A stretch of 64,000 nucleotides of DNA from Anaerohalosphaeraceae bacterium (GCA_035378985.1 DAOSUR010000006.1:1-64000), one strand, 5' to 3'; positions 35,155 through 45,019 are shown, counted from the stretch's first letter. The notes: a model not told the origin generated them from the letters alone. Numbers and translations: made by a program.

Positions 35155-36069
35155 TTATTTTCCTGTACCTCCGGAATTGCCTGCGTTCCCGGAACTCATT
35201 TCCTCCAAAATCCCAAAAGAGGTTAACTCTCCAATATCATAGATTTTTGGACGCATCTTTATCACGGCAAATGGAGGGCTGACTACAAGCAGCATGCCGC
35301 CTTCGCGAAGCAATACCGGCCGCTGCCCTGACAAACTTGCTGAGGAAAGAATCAACTCAAGCACCACTCCAAGAGGGGCTTTTCCCTTTATTTCAAAACC
35401 AATCGGACGTTCAGGGTCAACCGCCAAATTACGGCTTAAATCATTCCACAAAACCAGAAGAGGAAGAGGAGGTTCTACAGAAGTTCGGATAATCTCGAAT
35501 GCTTCCCTCAGCGTCACATCCTCCCGAAGACCCGATAAATCCGCTTCTTTCTGTAAGATTGTATCAATTTCAATCTTTTCAGCTTTTTGGCTGTTCTCCT
35601 GAACAACCAAAGGAACACTTCGCTCGTTTCTTTTTTCGAGCATCTCGGTGTCGAGGTTTTCATCAGCAGCAGTCTTCCTCTGTGCCCCCTCTTCTCGCAA
35701 AAGTTGAATTTGAGCAGAGAGAATTTCTGCAATATTCAGCTTCCCCGCATAAACATCCGCCAAGACATAAAAATATCCGCGGTCTTCAATATTTCTGAGA
35801 AAAAATTCCTTTTTGCTCTTAAACAGTTCTTCAAGGATTCTCTGCCCTCTTTCGCCTTCCTCTATCTTCTCTAAACTGCGCACTTTTACCCGTAATTTGA
35901 GATTCTTTACCTGTTTCCATTCATCAACACGGCAGGTAAATTCATTGGCGGAATGAACTTGCAAAACGGTAAGAACATAAACCCTTCGTTGGTCCGTTCC
36001 ATCCCCGAACGAAACGGCATCCCCACAAAGGATTAACAGCCAAAGTGGAATCAAAATGTTTTGTTTCAT
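35155..36069 (-). CDS. exported protein with nuclease-like and secretin-N-like regions
   Basis: This encodes 304 residues with a signal peptide (1-20). Residues about 28-115 (VLTVLQVHSANEFTCRVDEW through YFYVLADVYAGKLNIAEIL) have the strand-helix rhythm of staphylococcal-nuclease-like domains, including RGYFYVLADVY, but lack the expected catalytic arginine/aspartate residues. Residues about 185-285 (LREAFEIIRTSVEP, GKAPLGVVLELILSSA, LLVVSP, PKIYDIGEL) resemble the short N-terminal (STN) domain of secretins and TonB receptors. Both resemblances are by eye. Function is unknown; a periplasmic interaction protein is the simplest guess. Confidence 0.65.
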   Translation of the reverse strand: MKQNILIPLWLLILCGDAVSFGDGTDQRRVYVLTVLQVHSANEFTCRVDEWKQVKNLKLRVKVRSLEKIEEGERGQRILEELFKSKKEFFLRNIEDRGYFYVLADVYAGKLNIAEILSAQIQLLREEGAQRKTAADENLDTEMLEKRNERSVPLVVQENSQKAEKIEIDTILQKEADLSGLREDVTLREAFEIIRTSVEPPLPLLVLWNDLSRNLAVDPERPIGFEIKGKAPLGVVLELILSSASLSGQRPVLLREGGMLLVVSPPFAVIKMRPKIYDIGELTSFGILEEMSSGNAGNSGGTGK

Positions 36070-36205
36070 CGAAAAACCTTACACCATTATAAGTTGTTTT
36101 CCACTAAGGTCAATAAAATCAGAGTCCTTGCCAGATTGAGGTTTAACCGGATACACAATAAATACAACTATCAGTCATCGAACACTCTTTTCCTTTATTT
36201 AGGAC

Positions 36206-36234
36206 TTGTAGAAGAAACATTTTCCCTGTACAAT
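36206..36234 (+). promoter_or_regulatory. candidate promoter for the EF-G-like gene
   Basis: TTGTAG (36206-36211), 17-bp spacer, TACAAT (36229-36234), about 55 bp upstream of the start. A second candidate (TTGAGG 36136-36141, 17 bp, TAAATA 36159-36164) lies 70 bp further upstream. Confidence 0.45.
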
Positions 36235-36289
36235 CGCCGTTTTTATGCGAAAGACGGAAACAAAGTTTTGAATTTGGAGGTTGACAAGC

Positions 36290-38320
36290 GTGGCAGCAGT
36301 TAAGGACTTTCGAAATGTGGTTCTTTTAGGACACGGCGGCGCCGGCAAAACTTCGCTGGCGGAAGCCATTCTTCATAAAGCCGGTGTTACCAACCGCTTA
36401 GGGAGTGTTGACGAAAAAAATACCGTGTCCGATTTCGATGAAGAGGAAAAAAACCGCGGCCATTCCATCTACTCATCACTCCTCTACTTCACCCACGCAG
36501 GAAAAACCGTCAACCTGATTGACACCCCCGGTTATCCGGATTTCATCGGGGCGGCTTTAATGTCCATTCCTGCCGCCGACACGGCTGTAATCGTCATCAG
36601 TGCCTCCGCAGGAATCGAAATCAATACCCGAAAACTGTTTGCGGCAGCCTCCTCCGCCGGCAAGGCACGGATTATCGTTATCAATAAAATCGATGCAGAA
36701 AATGCTGACCTGAAAGAATTGCTCGGGCAAATCCAGGAGTCTTTCGGACCGCAATGCAGACCGGCCAACCTGCCTTCTCCGGACAAAAACTCCGTGATTG
36801 ACTGCATCCGAAACAAATCCGGCCAGTCTCCTGTGATGGATGTTGCCAAAGCCCATACGGAACTGCTCGAAAGCATCATTGAAGCCGACGACCAGCTAAT
36901 GGAAAGTTATTTATCCGGTGAAACCATTTCGGATGAAAAAATTTCAGAAGTCTTTGTCAAGGCCCTCGTATCCGGAACGGTCATTCCCGTTTTGTTCACC
37001 AACGCCAAAACCGAAGTCGGCATCCCGGAACTCATGGATATGCTGGCTCATTTCGCTCCGTCGCCGGTCGATGTAAAACCGCCGGTACTTACAGACGGCG
37101 AGAAAAAAATCGAAATCACCCCGGATCCAAACGGCCCGTTTGCCGGACTGGTTTTCCGCGTCGGCTACGAAGCCCGCTCCAATATGAAGTACGCCTCCAT
37201 CCGAATTTTCAGCGGAAAACTCGATTCCTCCACGCAGCTGTTTGTCGGAGATGCACGAAAACCCATCCGACCGGGCCATCCGCTCAAAATGCTCGGCGGA
37301 GAAATCAAAGAGGTGGAAGGAGGAACGTGCGGCGACATTATTACGCTGACCAAAATTGATGAGCTCTCGCACGGCCTCCTCGTGCACGACGGAAAATTCT
37401 CCGGCAAATTCGAGCTGCCCGCTATTCCAAAACCTATGTTTTCCCTGGCCCTCGAGCCGATTTCACGAAACGATGAAAACCGCCTCAGCAGCGCGCTGGA
37501 AAAACTGTGCGAGGAAGACGTCTGCTTTAAGGTCAACCGCGACCCGCAGACCAAAGAACTGGTCATCAGCGGTCTGGGAGACCTGCACCTGCGGATTATG
37601 CTGGCCAAAATGGAAAACCGATACAAAGTATCCGTGCATACCAAGCCGCCCAAGATTCCCTATCGCGAAACCATCACCGCCAAGGCGGAAGGACACTATC
37701 GGCACAAAAAGCAGACCGGCGGTGCCGGCCAGTTCGGCGAAGTGTATCTGCGCGTCGAGCCCGCGCCGCGGGATTCCGACCCGCCGCTGATTTTCAGCTG
37801 GGACATTTACGGCGGCACCATTCCCGGCCAGTTCGAGCCGGCCATTCTTAAAGGCATCCAGGATGTGATGGAAAGCGGAATCGTCGCCGGCTTCCCGATG
37901 CAGGATATCAAGGTCTCCGTCTATGACGGCAAGCACCACCCGGTCGATTCCAAAGAAGTGGCCTTCCGCACGGCCGGCAAAGGGGCCTTTATTGATGCTC
38001 TCGAAAAAGCCAAACCGGTCCTGCTGGAACCCATCGTGAATATGGAAATCACCGTTCCGGCCGAAAATATGGGGGATATCACCGGCGATATGGCATCCCG
38101 ACGCGGGCGAGTCACCGGTCAGGAAATGCTTCCGGGCGGAATGGTTCTGATTCGGGCCCAGGTGCCGCTGTCCGAAGTGGCCAACTACAACAGCCAGCTC
38201 AAAAGCGTCACCGGCGGACAGGGCAGCTACTCGATGGAATTAAGCCATTATGAACCGACTCCTCCGAATATCCAGCAGCAGGTAGTCGCCCAATACAAGA
38301 AAGAAAAACAAGCAGAATAA
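36290..38320 (+). CDS. elongation factor G-like translational GTPase (EF-G paralogue)
   Basis: 676-residue five-domain GTPase. The P-loop is GHGGAGKTSL rather than GHVDHGKTT of housekeeping EF-G; DTPGYPDF (G3) and NKID (G4) follow, then domain II, III (ISGLGDLHLRIML) and IV/V (GQFGEVYLRVEP, GDITGDMASRRGRVTGQEM). This signature marks the EF-G2-like paralogue group rather than canonical FusA; such paralogues may lack full translocation activity or act in ribosome recycling or stress. GTG at 36290 is preferred, with GGAGG 9 nt upstream; an in-frame TTG at 36281 abuts the Shine-Dalgarno sequence. A strong terminator follows. Confidence 0.88.
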   Translation: MAAVKDFRNVVLLGHGGAGKTSLAEAILHKAGVTNRLGSVDEKNTVSDFDEEEKNRGHSIYSSLLYFTHAGKTVNLIDTPGYPDFIGAALMSIPAADTAVIVISASAGIEINTRKLFAAASSAGKARIIVINKIDAENADLKELLGQIQESFGPQCRPANLPSPDKNSVIDCIRNKSGQSPVMDVAKAHTELLESIIEADDQLMESYLSGETISDEKISEVFVKALVSGTVIPVLFTNAKTEVGIPELMDMLAHFAPSPVDVKPPVLTDGEKKIEITPDPNGPFAGLVFRVGYEARSNMKYASIRIFSGKLDSSTQLFVGDARKPIRPGHPLKMLGGEIKEVEGGTCGDIITLTKIDELSHGLLVHDGKFSGKFELPAIPKPMFSLALEPISRNDENRLSSALEKLCEEDVCFKVNRDPQTKELVISGLGDLHLRIMLAKMENRYKVSVHTKPPKIPYRETITAKAEGHYRHKKQTGGAGQFGEVYLRVEPAPRDSDPPLIFSWDIYGGTIPGQFEPAILKGIQDVMESGIVAGFPMQDIKVSVYDGKHHPVDSKEVAFRTAGKGAFIDALEKAKPVLLEPIVNMEITVPAENMGDITGDMASRRGRVTGQEMLPGGMVLIRAQVPLSEVANYNSQLKSVTGGQGSYSMELSHYEPTPPNIQQQVVAQYKKEKQAE

Positions 38321-38337
38321 AAAACGCAAAAAAACAG

Positions 38338-38366
38338 AAAGCCCGCTCCTCGAAGCGGGCTTTTTT
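38338..38366 (+). terminator. rho-independent terminator of the EF-G-like gene
   Basis: GCCCGCT (38341-38347) pairs with AGCGGGC (38354-38360), flanked by A and T runs (TTTTTT at 38361-38366). It lies 20 bp after the stop. Confidence 0.9.
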
Positions 38367-38370
38367 CTTT

Positions 38371-41244
38371 TTATCGAGCTGTCCCCTGCGGAGAAAGACT
38401 GGACGGGGAAGGACTCAGTTTCGTCTTCATTTGCCCCGTCAGCGGGTGGTATTGAATCATCGGAACATTAACCCCGTTCACTTTGCACGGACGTTCCGGA
38501 CTGCCTTCAATCACCACCCAGCCGTTTTGTTTTTCATAGGTCAGAACATCTCCCTGCAGATACCGTCCGTCCTGTTTTTGCTCCCGGTATTCCACCCCCC
38601 CATCCGCCCGCAGAAAGTCCAGTTCATTTTTCCCGCCGCCTTTATCTGAAAAACCGGCTCGCACCCGTACACACTGAACAATAATCTGATCTGCCAGCTG
38701 ACCGTTCTCAAACGGCCAGTAATTCAGATAAATCCCCTCCGTCCCCTCGCCGGAAAACTCATTGGCGGATACACGCCAGCTGAGCCGGTCAAACCCTTCC
38801 ATATACGCAAAACAGGGCCGCTGAAGGCTGAAGGCCTGCCCGCCGGCCTCCGCGGCAGATGCCGGCACCTGCTGGTTATTCAGTTCCATCTTCCCCGGAC
38901 CGACCGCCACAATCCTGTTTTCATCCCCCAAATAATCAAACTGCCGACACGTCAGACGCAGATGATTGACTTTTTTGCGGTCCGCAAAATGAAGCGATTC
39001 AAACAAAACCTGCTTGTCCTGCATCGTCACACGGCGTATCCGCTGCCCCGTCTGCGAGTTCCGGTCCAGGTCCACTGTCAGACGATCGCCGTAAAAACGC
39101 CGTATCATCTCTTCCCGTTCCGTCTTGGCCTTCCATTGGGCCGATACTTTGCCCCGAAAGACAACCTGTTCAATCGTCCCCCGTCCATCGGTCAAAAACT
39201 CTGCAGAATCCTCTGCGGTAATCTCCACCGGAATCGGCTCCGTCAGAAAGGAAACCGTTGAATCCGCCGGTGTATAGAAGACAAAAAGCACGGGACCTGC
39301 CGCAACCGCTGTACCCCGGAGGTAATCATAATCGATCCGAAGGGCTTCAAACCGTGCCGGCGGGAGAGTTTCTCCCGACCGGCTTTGAATCTGGGAACGG
39401 CCTTTCAGAAGAACCTGCGCAGGAACAAGCCGGCCCTCCTGCGTCTGCTCAAATGCAATATCCGCCGAATCGGATTCAACTGTCTGTTCATCAGAAACCA
39501 TCCGCACCCGCCCGTTCAGACTCGCCGTCTTGACCTGTCCTGATGAATCAAAATGAAAGATTGTCCGATTGGCTTCTACCCGGGAAGAGCGCCCGTCTGA
39601 ACGAGTCTCAAACTGGACACCCCCGCTCAAGTCCAGCACCTGCGGTTTGCTCGTGCGAGGTTCAAAAACCAGAAAGGCCTGACGGGAACGGCTGCGTATC
39701 CCTTCCTTTTCCCACACGGCCTCCACACCCCCCGCCAGATTCGCCGTCTTCAGCGACAACAGAGATTCGGAAGGCAGCTGCGCAAACTCCAAATCCATCG
39801 GCCCCTGGAAAAGAACCTCCCGGCGTCCCTCGCCGGTCTTCTCCGCATCTCCATCGAGGAAAACCTGGCCGGGCCCGTCCACGCGAGCCAGATGATTCCG
39901 GCGGTCCCAGAAAACGCGGCCCAGGGTTCGGATTTTATCCCCGGAACCGTCCAGATACAGCCAAATCGGCTTCTCTCCTGAATCCGAAAACAGCTCCAGA
40001 ACGTCCTCGGCAAGCACATACCGCAAGGCCGAACAAGCCGCCAGCGGAATCCTCGTTTTGGAATCGTCAGCCAGCCGTTCAATCTGAAGCTGCCCAATCA
40101 TCTCCACGGTGGACACATGTTTTTCTTTCTCCGCCGACTCTTCCTCCGGAGCAACCTGAATCACAATCCCGCCCCGACAGGTAATCAAAACCTCATTCTC
40201 CGCCGGCTTCAGCGGCTCCGCCGCCGGTTCCTCGTCTTTGGTACCCTCTTGTTTCCGTTCCGTCGCTGTCGCCGATTTGTTTATCGGCTGCCCCATCGAC
40301 TCGGAACTTTCCGAAGAAATCCGTTCCGGACCATCGGAACCATTCTGCCAGAGAATCTGTCGGATGTTCACCTGGTCAGCGCCGGCCACCACCAGCCGCG
40401 TACCGTACTGAACCACAACATCCTCTCGAAGACTGCATTGATAATAAAGCGGGTCAGAATCCGCCGGCCTGGTCTGAGGTTTATCAACCTGAGGCCCATT
40501 GGCAGACGCCGGGGCAGGACCGGATTCCTGATTGTCTGAATCTCCTGCGGTGCTGCCGGTCCCCAGTCCTGCCGCCTCTTTGATCAGCAGATAATCCAGA
40601 TTCCGCACTTCCAGATACTCCAACCGGCTCAACCGGGGATTGTAAATGAGCATCAACCCCTTGCCCTTTAAGTCCGCCTCTTGGGATACCACCCGAACCG
40701 GTCCTTCGGTAAAGAACTCCGACCGTTCGCTGTTGTAAGTTAAATCCTCCAGAAAAATCCGGGTTGCGGATTCATTCTCATCTGCCCCCGGCCGGCGAAT
40801 TTCCAGCGTCACCTGCTCCCGAAGTTCCACATTGGACGGCACCTGACCGCCCGGCTCCATCTGAATCCGGCCGCGCCGGGCGTCAATTCGGCAAACAAAC
40901 CGGTCTTCATAACGGATCAGATACGGCGATTCAACAATCCAGTACGAAGCCCCCTCCGGAGGTGTGAGCAGTTTTGAAAAACCGCCGATTTCAATCACCC
41001 GTTTGGTTTGTGGGTCCCGACGCACCCAGCGGCTGTTTTCCACCAGCTCCACCGACGTTTCGGCAATCGGCGAGCTCGCCGAAGCGGACCGCTTCGGCAA
41101 ATCAGGCACCGATACCGGAACCAGTTCCGGGCTGGGCATCGGAGCCGAAGGACTCAGCCGGCAAAAACTCCAAAACACAAGAGCGGCCGCCGCCCCGCCC
41201 GCAGCCGCTAATCCGAATCTTCTGATCCACTTTCGACCGGTCAT
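38371..41244 (-). CDS. large LptC/OstA-like envelope protein
   Basis: 957-residue protein with one N-terminal membrane anchor (about 8-28, FGLAAAGGAAAALVFWSF) and a long beta-rich periplasmic part. Repeating strand units such as IRIMLED/FTEGPVRVVSQEADLKGKGLMLIY and VESDSADIAF are like the LptC/LptA/OstA beta-jellyroll, in which strands stack to carry lipopolysaccharide. Usual LptC is about 190 residues, so this would hold several jellyrolls. A low-complexity linker (about 225-355) separates segments. It lies 3 bp downstream of kdsC, the position occupied by lptC in E. coli (kdsD-kdsC-lptC), which strengthens the LPS-export inference. Confidence 0.7.
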   Translation of the reverse strand: MTGRKWIRRFGLAAAGGAAAALVFWSFCRLSPSAPMPSPELVPVSVPDLPKRSASASSPIAETSVELVENSRWVRRDPQTKRVIEIGGFSKLLTPPEGASYWIVESPYLIRYEDRFVCRIDARRGRIQMEPGGQVPSNVELREQVTLEIRRPGADENESATRIFLEDLTYNSERSEFFTEGPVRVVSQEADLKGKGLMLIYNPRLSRLEYLEVRNLDYLLIKEAAGLGTGSTAGDSDNQESGPAPASANGPQVDKPQTRPADSDPLYYQCSLREDVVVQYGTRLVVAGADQVNIRQILWQNGSDGPERISSESSESMGQPINKSATATERKQEGTKDEEPAAEPLKPAENEVLITCRGGIVIQVAPEEESAEKEKHVSTVEMIGQLQIERLADDSKTRIPLAACSALRYVLAEDVLELFSDSGEKPIWLYLDGSGDKIRTLGRVFWDRRNHLARVDGPGQVFLDGDAEKTGEGRREVLFQGPMDLEFAQLPSESLLSLKTANLAGGVEAVWEKEGIRSRSRQAFLVFEPRTSKPQVLDLSGGVQFETRSDGRSSRVEANRTIFHFDSSGQVKTASLNGRVRMVSDEQTVESDSADIAFEQTQEGRLVPAQVLLKGRSQIQSRSGETLPPARFEALRIDYDYLRGTAVAAGPVLFVFYTPADSTVSFLTEPIPVEITAEDSAEFLTDGRGTIEQVVFRGKVSAQWKAKTEREEMIRRFYGDRLTVDLDRNSQTGQRIRRVTMQDKQVLFESLHFADRKKVNHLRLTCRQFDYLGDENRIVAVGPGKMELNNQQVPASAAEAGGQAFSLQRPCFAYMEGFDRLSWRVSANEFSGEGTEGIYLNYWPFENGQLADQIIVQCVRVRAGFSDKGGGKNELDFLRADGGVEYREQKQDGRYLQGDVLTYEKQNGWVVIEGSPERPCKVNGVNVPMIQYHPLTGQMKTKLSPSPSSLSPQGTAR

Positions 41245-41247
41245 CCG

Positions 41248-41775
41248 TTATACCTGATACTGCTTCAAAAGTTCTTCCCAGCGGCCGGTGATGCGCAGCA
41301 AATATTCAATCACCTCCGCCACAGCTCCTTTTCCTCCGTCCCGAAGCGTCACATAATCCGCATGCCGCCGCACTTCCTCCGGTGCATTGGCCACCGCCAC
41401 GGCAAATCCGACCCGCCGCAGAATCGGCAAATCCATCAAATCATCCCCCACATAAGCCACTTCATCCGGTTCCAGCCGCATTTCTGCAAGCATCTGTTCA
41501 AACGCAGGCAGTTTTTCCCCGCAGCCCTGCAAAACCAACGAAATCTGAAGCTGCTCGGCCCGGCGGGCTGTCGCCTCCGACTGACGACCGCTCAGCAAAC
41601 CGCACAACAGTCCCGCCCGCTGCCACATTCGGATTCGGTGACCGTCATAGACGTTAAACCATTTGCTCTCCGAACCGTCCGGATGAATCAGAAGCCCCCC
41701 ATCCGTTAGGACCCCGTCCACATCCAGAAGCAGCATACGAATTCGATTCAGATTCACTCGGGCTTTGGCCGCCAT
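41248..41775 (-). CDS. kdsC: 3-deoxy-D-manno-octulosonate 8-phosphate phosphatase
   Basis: Capless HAD phosphatase of 175 residues that releases KDO for lipopolysaccharide core synthesis. Seen: motif I LLLDVDGVLTDG (residues 15-26), LLSGR(QSEAT) motif II region, and VGDDLMDLPILRRVGFAVAVANA motif III/IV. The C-terminal tail matches the KdsC tetramer class. Located between kdsD and the LptC-like gene in one operon. Confidence 0.92.
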   Translation of the reverse strand: MAAKARVNLNRIRMLLLDVDGVLTDGGLLIHPDGSESKWFNVYDGHRIRMWQRAGLLCGLLSGRQSEATARRAEQLQISLVLQGCGEKLPAFEQMLAEMRLEPDEVAYVGDDLMDLPILRRVGFAVAVANAPEEVRRHADYVTLRDGGKGAVAEVIEYLLRITGRWEELLKQYQV

Positions 41776-41783
41776 CTCAATCC

Positions 41784-42764
41784 TTACTGAACAATTTTCA
41801 AACTCACAATATCCTGTACATCTATTAACCCCACCGGCCGCTCCTGCGCATCCACCACCGGAAGCTCGTCAATTCGATATTTATGGAAAATCGCCATTGC
41901 CTCCGCCGCCAGCGTCTCTTCCGTCACCCGCTTGCAGGGCGATGTCATCAAATCCGCCGTCCTGCGGGCAAAAACCGCCGCGCCAAACCGCGTCATCGCA
42001 CGCCGAAGGTCCCCGTCTGTAATAATCCCCTTCAGCTTGCCGTCTCCGTCCACAATCATCACCGCCCCCCGGCGTTTCAGTGAGGCCGTTTTGTTCAGCA
42101 TTTCTTCTACAGTATCCGTCTCGAGGGCCAGCGGCAGGGTCTCGCCCCGCTTAAACCACATCGACTGGCCCACGGTAATCAGCCGGGCCCCCAGCGCCCC
42201 GCCCGGATGAAAGCGTGCATAATCCTCAATCGTAAAATTCCTTGCCTTCATCACCGTCAGGGCCAGGGCATCTCCGAGGGCCAGCATGCACGTTGTTGAA
42301 ACGCTCGGCGCCAGCCCGTGCGGACAGGCCTCTTCCTGAACGCCCATACACAGCACCAAATCGCTGTAGCGGGCCAACGGCGACTGCCCGTCTCCCACAA
42401 TGCTTATCAGGGGAATCTCCCGCTGTTTGAGCGGCTCGACCAGCCGCAGAATTTCATCGCTTCGCCCGCTGTGGCTGAGCGCCAGGACTACATCCTCCGG
42501 CCCGACCCGGCCCAAGTCGCCGTGCAGCGCCTCCGTCGGATGCAGAAAATGGCTCGGTGTCCCCGTCGACGCCAGCGTGCCGCTGATTTTCTGACCAATC
42601 TGACCGGCCTTGCCGACCCCCGTCACGATGACCGAACCGCGGCAGTCATAAAGCCGCTGCACGGCCTGTGCAAATGCCGCCGATTCAACCAAACAAACCA
42701 AGCCGGCAATTCCGGCCGCTTCCGCTTCAATCACCCGTCTGGCATAGACCAAATCCGGTTTCAT
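41784..42764 (-). CDS. kdsD: D-arabinose 5-phosphate isomerase
   Basis: Makes arabinose 5-phosphate, the first precursor of KDO. N-terminal SIS domain (VIVTGVGKAGQIGQKISGTLASTGTPSHFLHPTEA) and two C-terminal CBS domains (from about residue 200; VEEMLNKTASLKRRGAVMIVD, RVTEETLAAEAMAIFHKYRIDELPVV) give the canonical KdsD/KpsF architecture. The ATG start gives 326 residues, typical of the family. An in-frame TTG at 42803 overlaps the RNase stop as TTGA with GAGGTG just upstream, so a 339-residue form is also possible. Confidence 0.93.
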   Translation of the reverse strand: MKPDLVYARRVIEAEAAGIAGLVCLVESAAFAQAVQRLYDCRGSVIVTGVGKAGQIGQKISGTLASTGTPSHFLHPTEALHGDLGRVGPEDVVLALSHSGRSDEILRLVEPLKQREIPLISIVGDGQSPLARYSDLVLCMGVQEEACPHGLAPSVSTTCMLALGDALALTVMKARNFTIEDYARFHPGGALGARLITVGQSMWFKRGETLPLALETDTVEEMLNKTASLKRRGAVMIVDGDGKLKGIITDGDLRRAMTRFGAAVFARRTADLMTSPCKRVTEETLAAEAMAIFHKYRIDELPVVDAQERPVGLIDVQDIVSLKIVQ

Positions 42765-42799
42765 GGGCAGACAACCCGCTGATTTTGTTCCATTCCGAT

Positions 42800-44326
42800 T
42801 CAAATTTTCACCTCATTGCCTCGCGCATCGTAGCAGATGATTGTCGGAGTCTGTCCGTTCGTTTTCCAGTCCGCATGGACCGCGATTTCCTTTTCGTTTT
42901 CGCTTTCCAGACGCACCAGGACCGACCGTTTCTGATTCTGAAGAAAGTCCGCCACCTCGGGCTGGACACGCAGCTCAATCTTCTGAATCTCTTTGCGGGC
43001 CGCTGCCGTCTGCAGCAGACGAATCAGCTCAATCGCCTGCGATTCATAACTCTTCACCAGGCCGCGGCCCTGACAATGCGGACATTTCTGATAGGTACTC
43101 AGCTGAAGCGAAGGACGAATGCGCTGCCGCGTCAGCTCAATCAGACCAAACTGGCTCATCTTGAGGGCACGGGAACGAGCGCGATCGCTTTTGAGGGCCT
43201 CCCGAAAAACCCGCTCCACCTCCCGGCGATTCTTCCCGTCCCGCATATCGATAAAATCGCAGACAATCAGCCCGCCCAAATCCCGCAGTTTGAGCTGCCG
43301 CACAATCTCTTTGGCCGCCTCCAGGTTAATCTTCAGGGCCGTCTGCTCGGCGTTATCCTGCTTGCGGTACTTGCTGCTGTTGACATCAATCGCCACCAGC
43401 GCCTCGGTCTGCTCAATCACCAGCGAGCCGCCGCTCTTGAGCGGCACATACGGAGACTGAATCTTCTCAATCTCCTGCTCAATCCGGAACCGGCTGAACA
43501 GCGGCACTTTGCCGTCATAATAAACCACCCGGCTGCACATCCGCGGCTGCACAATACCCAGAAAATCCTTAATCTTCTGGGTAATGGCCTCACTGTCGCA
43601 GTAAATCTTGCTGATGCGGCTGTCGAAGATATCCCGCACTGTCCGGATCACCAAATCCGACTCCTGATAAATCAGCGCCGGCGCCTTTTCCGTTTCGCTG
43701 CGTTTGAGAATCGCATTCCACAATCGGGACAGATAGGACACGTCGTTCTGCAGCTCCCGCTTGGTCGCCATCTGCGCGGCCGTGCGGATAATCAGTCCCG
43801 ACTGCTTGGGCAGCTTGAGCGTCGAGGCCAGCTCCCGAAGCCGTTTGCGCTCCGCCTCATCCTCAATCTTCTGCGAAACCCCCACCTGATTCATCCAGGG
43901 CATCAAAACAGCATACCGCCCCGGCAGTGAAATATAGGTGCTCAGCGTGGGCCCCTTGGTGTTGATTCCCTCCTTAATCACCTGAACGACAATTTCCATC
44001 CCCTTCTTCAGGCATTTCTGAATCAGTGGACGCTGGGTCACCGACTGCCGCCGGCCGATTTTTTCCTCCTCCTTGTCCTGTCCCTCCGGAAAATACCGCG
44101 GATGCAGGTCGCTGATGTGCAGAAAGCCGCTCTTGGACTGCCCAAAATCCACAAACGCTGCCTGGATTTCCGCCTCAATATTGACAATGCGACCCTTATA
44201 AATATTGCCGACCGTGCTGGCGACATTCGCCCGTTCAATATACAGCTCCTCCAGCACGCCGTCGTCCACAACGGCAATTCGGCATTCCTCCCCCTCGGCC
44301 ACATTTACCAGCATTTCACGTGCCAT
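42800..44326 (-). CDS. rng: ribonuclease E/G family protein
   Basis: Endoribonuclease that processes rRNA and mRNA. The 508-residue protein is RNase G sized, lacking the long disordered tail of E. coli RNase E. S1-like RNA-binding domain (about 36-120: GNIYKGRIVNIEAEIQAAFVDFG), the DNase I-like catalytic domain with LVIEQTEALVAIDVNS and GGLIVCDFIDM (Asp residues for Mg), and the zinc-link CPHCQGRG. The ATG is preferred to an in-frame GTG two codons upstream. It is followed by kdsD and preceded by a DUF2344 gene, a frequent pairing. Confidence 0.93.
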   Translation of the reverse strand: MAREMLVNVAEGEECRIAVVDDGVLEELYIERANVASTVGNIYKGRIVNIEAEIQAAFVDFGQSKSGFLHISDLHPRYFPEGQDKEEEKIGRRQSVTQRPLIQKCLKKGMEIVVQVIKEGINTKGPTLSTYISLPGRYAVLMPWMNQVGVSQKIEDEAERKRLRELASTLKLPKQSGLIIRTAAQMATKRELQNDVSYLSRLWNAILKRSETEKAPALIYQESDLVIRTVRDIFDSRISKIYCDSEAITQKIKDFLGIVQPRMCSRVVYYDGKVPLFSRFRIEQEIEKIQSPYVPLKSGGSLVIEQTEALVAIDVNSSKYRKQDNAEQTALKINLEAAKEIVRQLKLRDLGGLIVCDFIDMRDGKNRREVERVFREALKSDRARSRALKMSQFGLIELTRQRIRPSLQLSTYQKCPHCQGRGLVKSYESQAIELIRLLQTAAARKEIQKIELRVQPEVADFLQNQKRSVLVRLESENEKEIAVHADWKTNGQTPTIICYDARGNEVKI

Positions 44327-44344
44327 CTTCACAAACCCCGCTGC

Positions 44345-44995
44345 TTAATTGCTTATCCAGACTACATTGTTCCTTCGCGGCGATCCCGAAAGGTCTTCCC
44401 GCTTCAGCCCCAGCCAATCCAGCATTTCCTCAACGCGAAGCGTCCCTTCCGGTGCAATCCGGCAGCTCAGCCGAATCTGCTCGGAATCTCCGCTGATCCC
44501 CTCCAGATACGAATGAAAATCCAGCGTCTTGTTTTGCTTTCGGGGCGTCAGCCTTTTCCGCAGAATTGGTTCGCCCGACAAAAGCTGCTGATGAGCTCTG
44601 TGCAGCCGCTCGAGCCAGAAATCCGCAGAAACCCCCGGCGCCCGCTCAAAAACATAATCCGCCCGCACCGCCCGCCGGGGACTTGGTCCTGCCGGAACCT
44701 CAATCCCCCTGATTGCGCAGCCCGCCGGCAGCATCCGAGCCAGCCCTTCCGCTTCAGACGGGGAGCATCCTCTTTCCAATTGAACCCAAAGCACTTCTCC
44801 TTCGCCCTCTACCCCCACCGCACGCGGCAGGGGAAGCGACAGACGCGGATGCGGATTAAAGCCGGCACTGTAGGAGACCGGAAGTCCCGAGCGGGCCAGA
44901 GCTCGAACCCACATCGTCATCGTTTCACGATGAGAAAGAACACACAAGTCCCCCCGAATGTCAAACACAATCACCATTGCCGTCCGCTGGGTCAT
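44345..44995 (-). CDS. DUF2344 / TIGR03936 family protein
   Basis: This 216-residue protein belongs to the family usually found fused or adjacent to a radical SAM protein and next to RNase E/G. Family-typical segments are LCVLSHRETMTMWVRALARSGLPVSYSAGFNPHPRLS and a later region of alternating strands. The fold resembles tRNA-modifying or RNA-binding proteins; no activity is established. The partner radical SAM gene is not in the window at this locus. Ribosome site GGAGGCGGA. Confidence 0.82.
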   Translation of the reverse strand: MTQRTAMVIVFDIRGDLCVLSHRETMTMWVRALARSGLPVSYSAGFNPHPRLSLPLPRAVGVEGEGEVLWVQLERGCSPSEAEGLARMLPAGCAIRGIEVPAGPSPRRAVRADYVFERAPGVSADFWLERLHRAHQQLLSGEPILRKRLTPRKQNKTLDFHSYLEGISGDSEQIRLSCRIAPEGTLRVEEMLDWLGLKREDLSGSPRRNNVVWISN

Positions 44996-45019
44996 TTGAA
45001 TCCGCCTCCGCAGTCCGCC

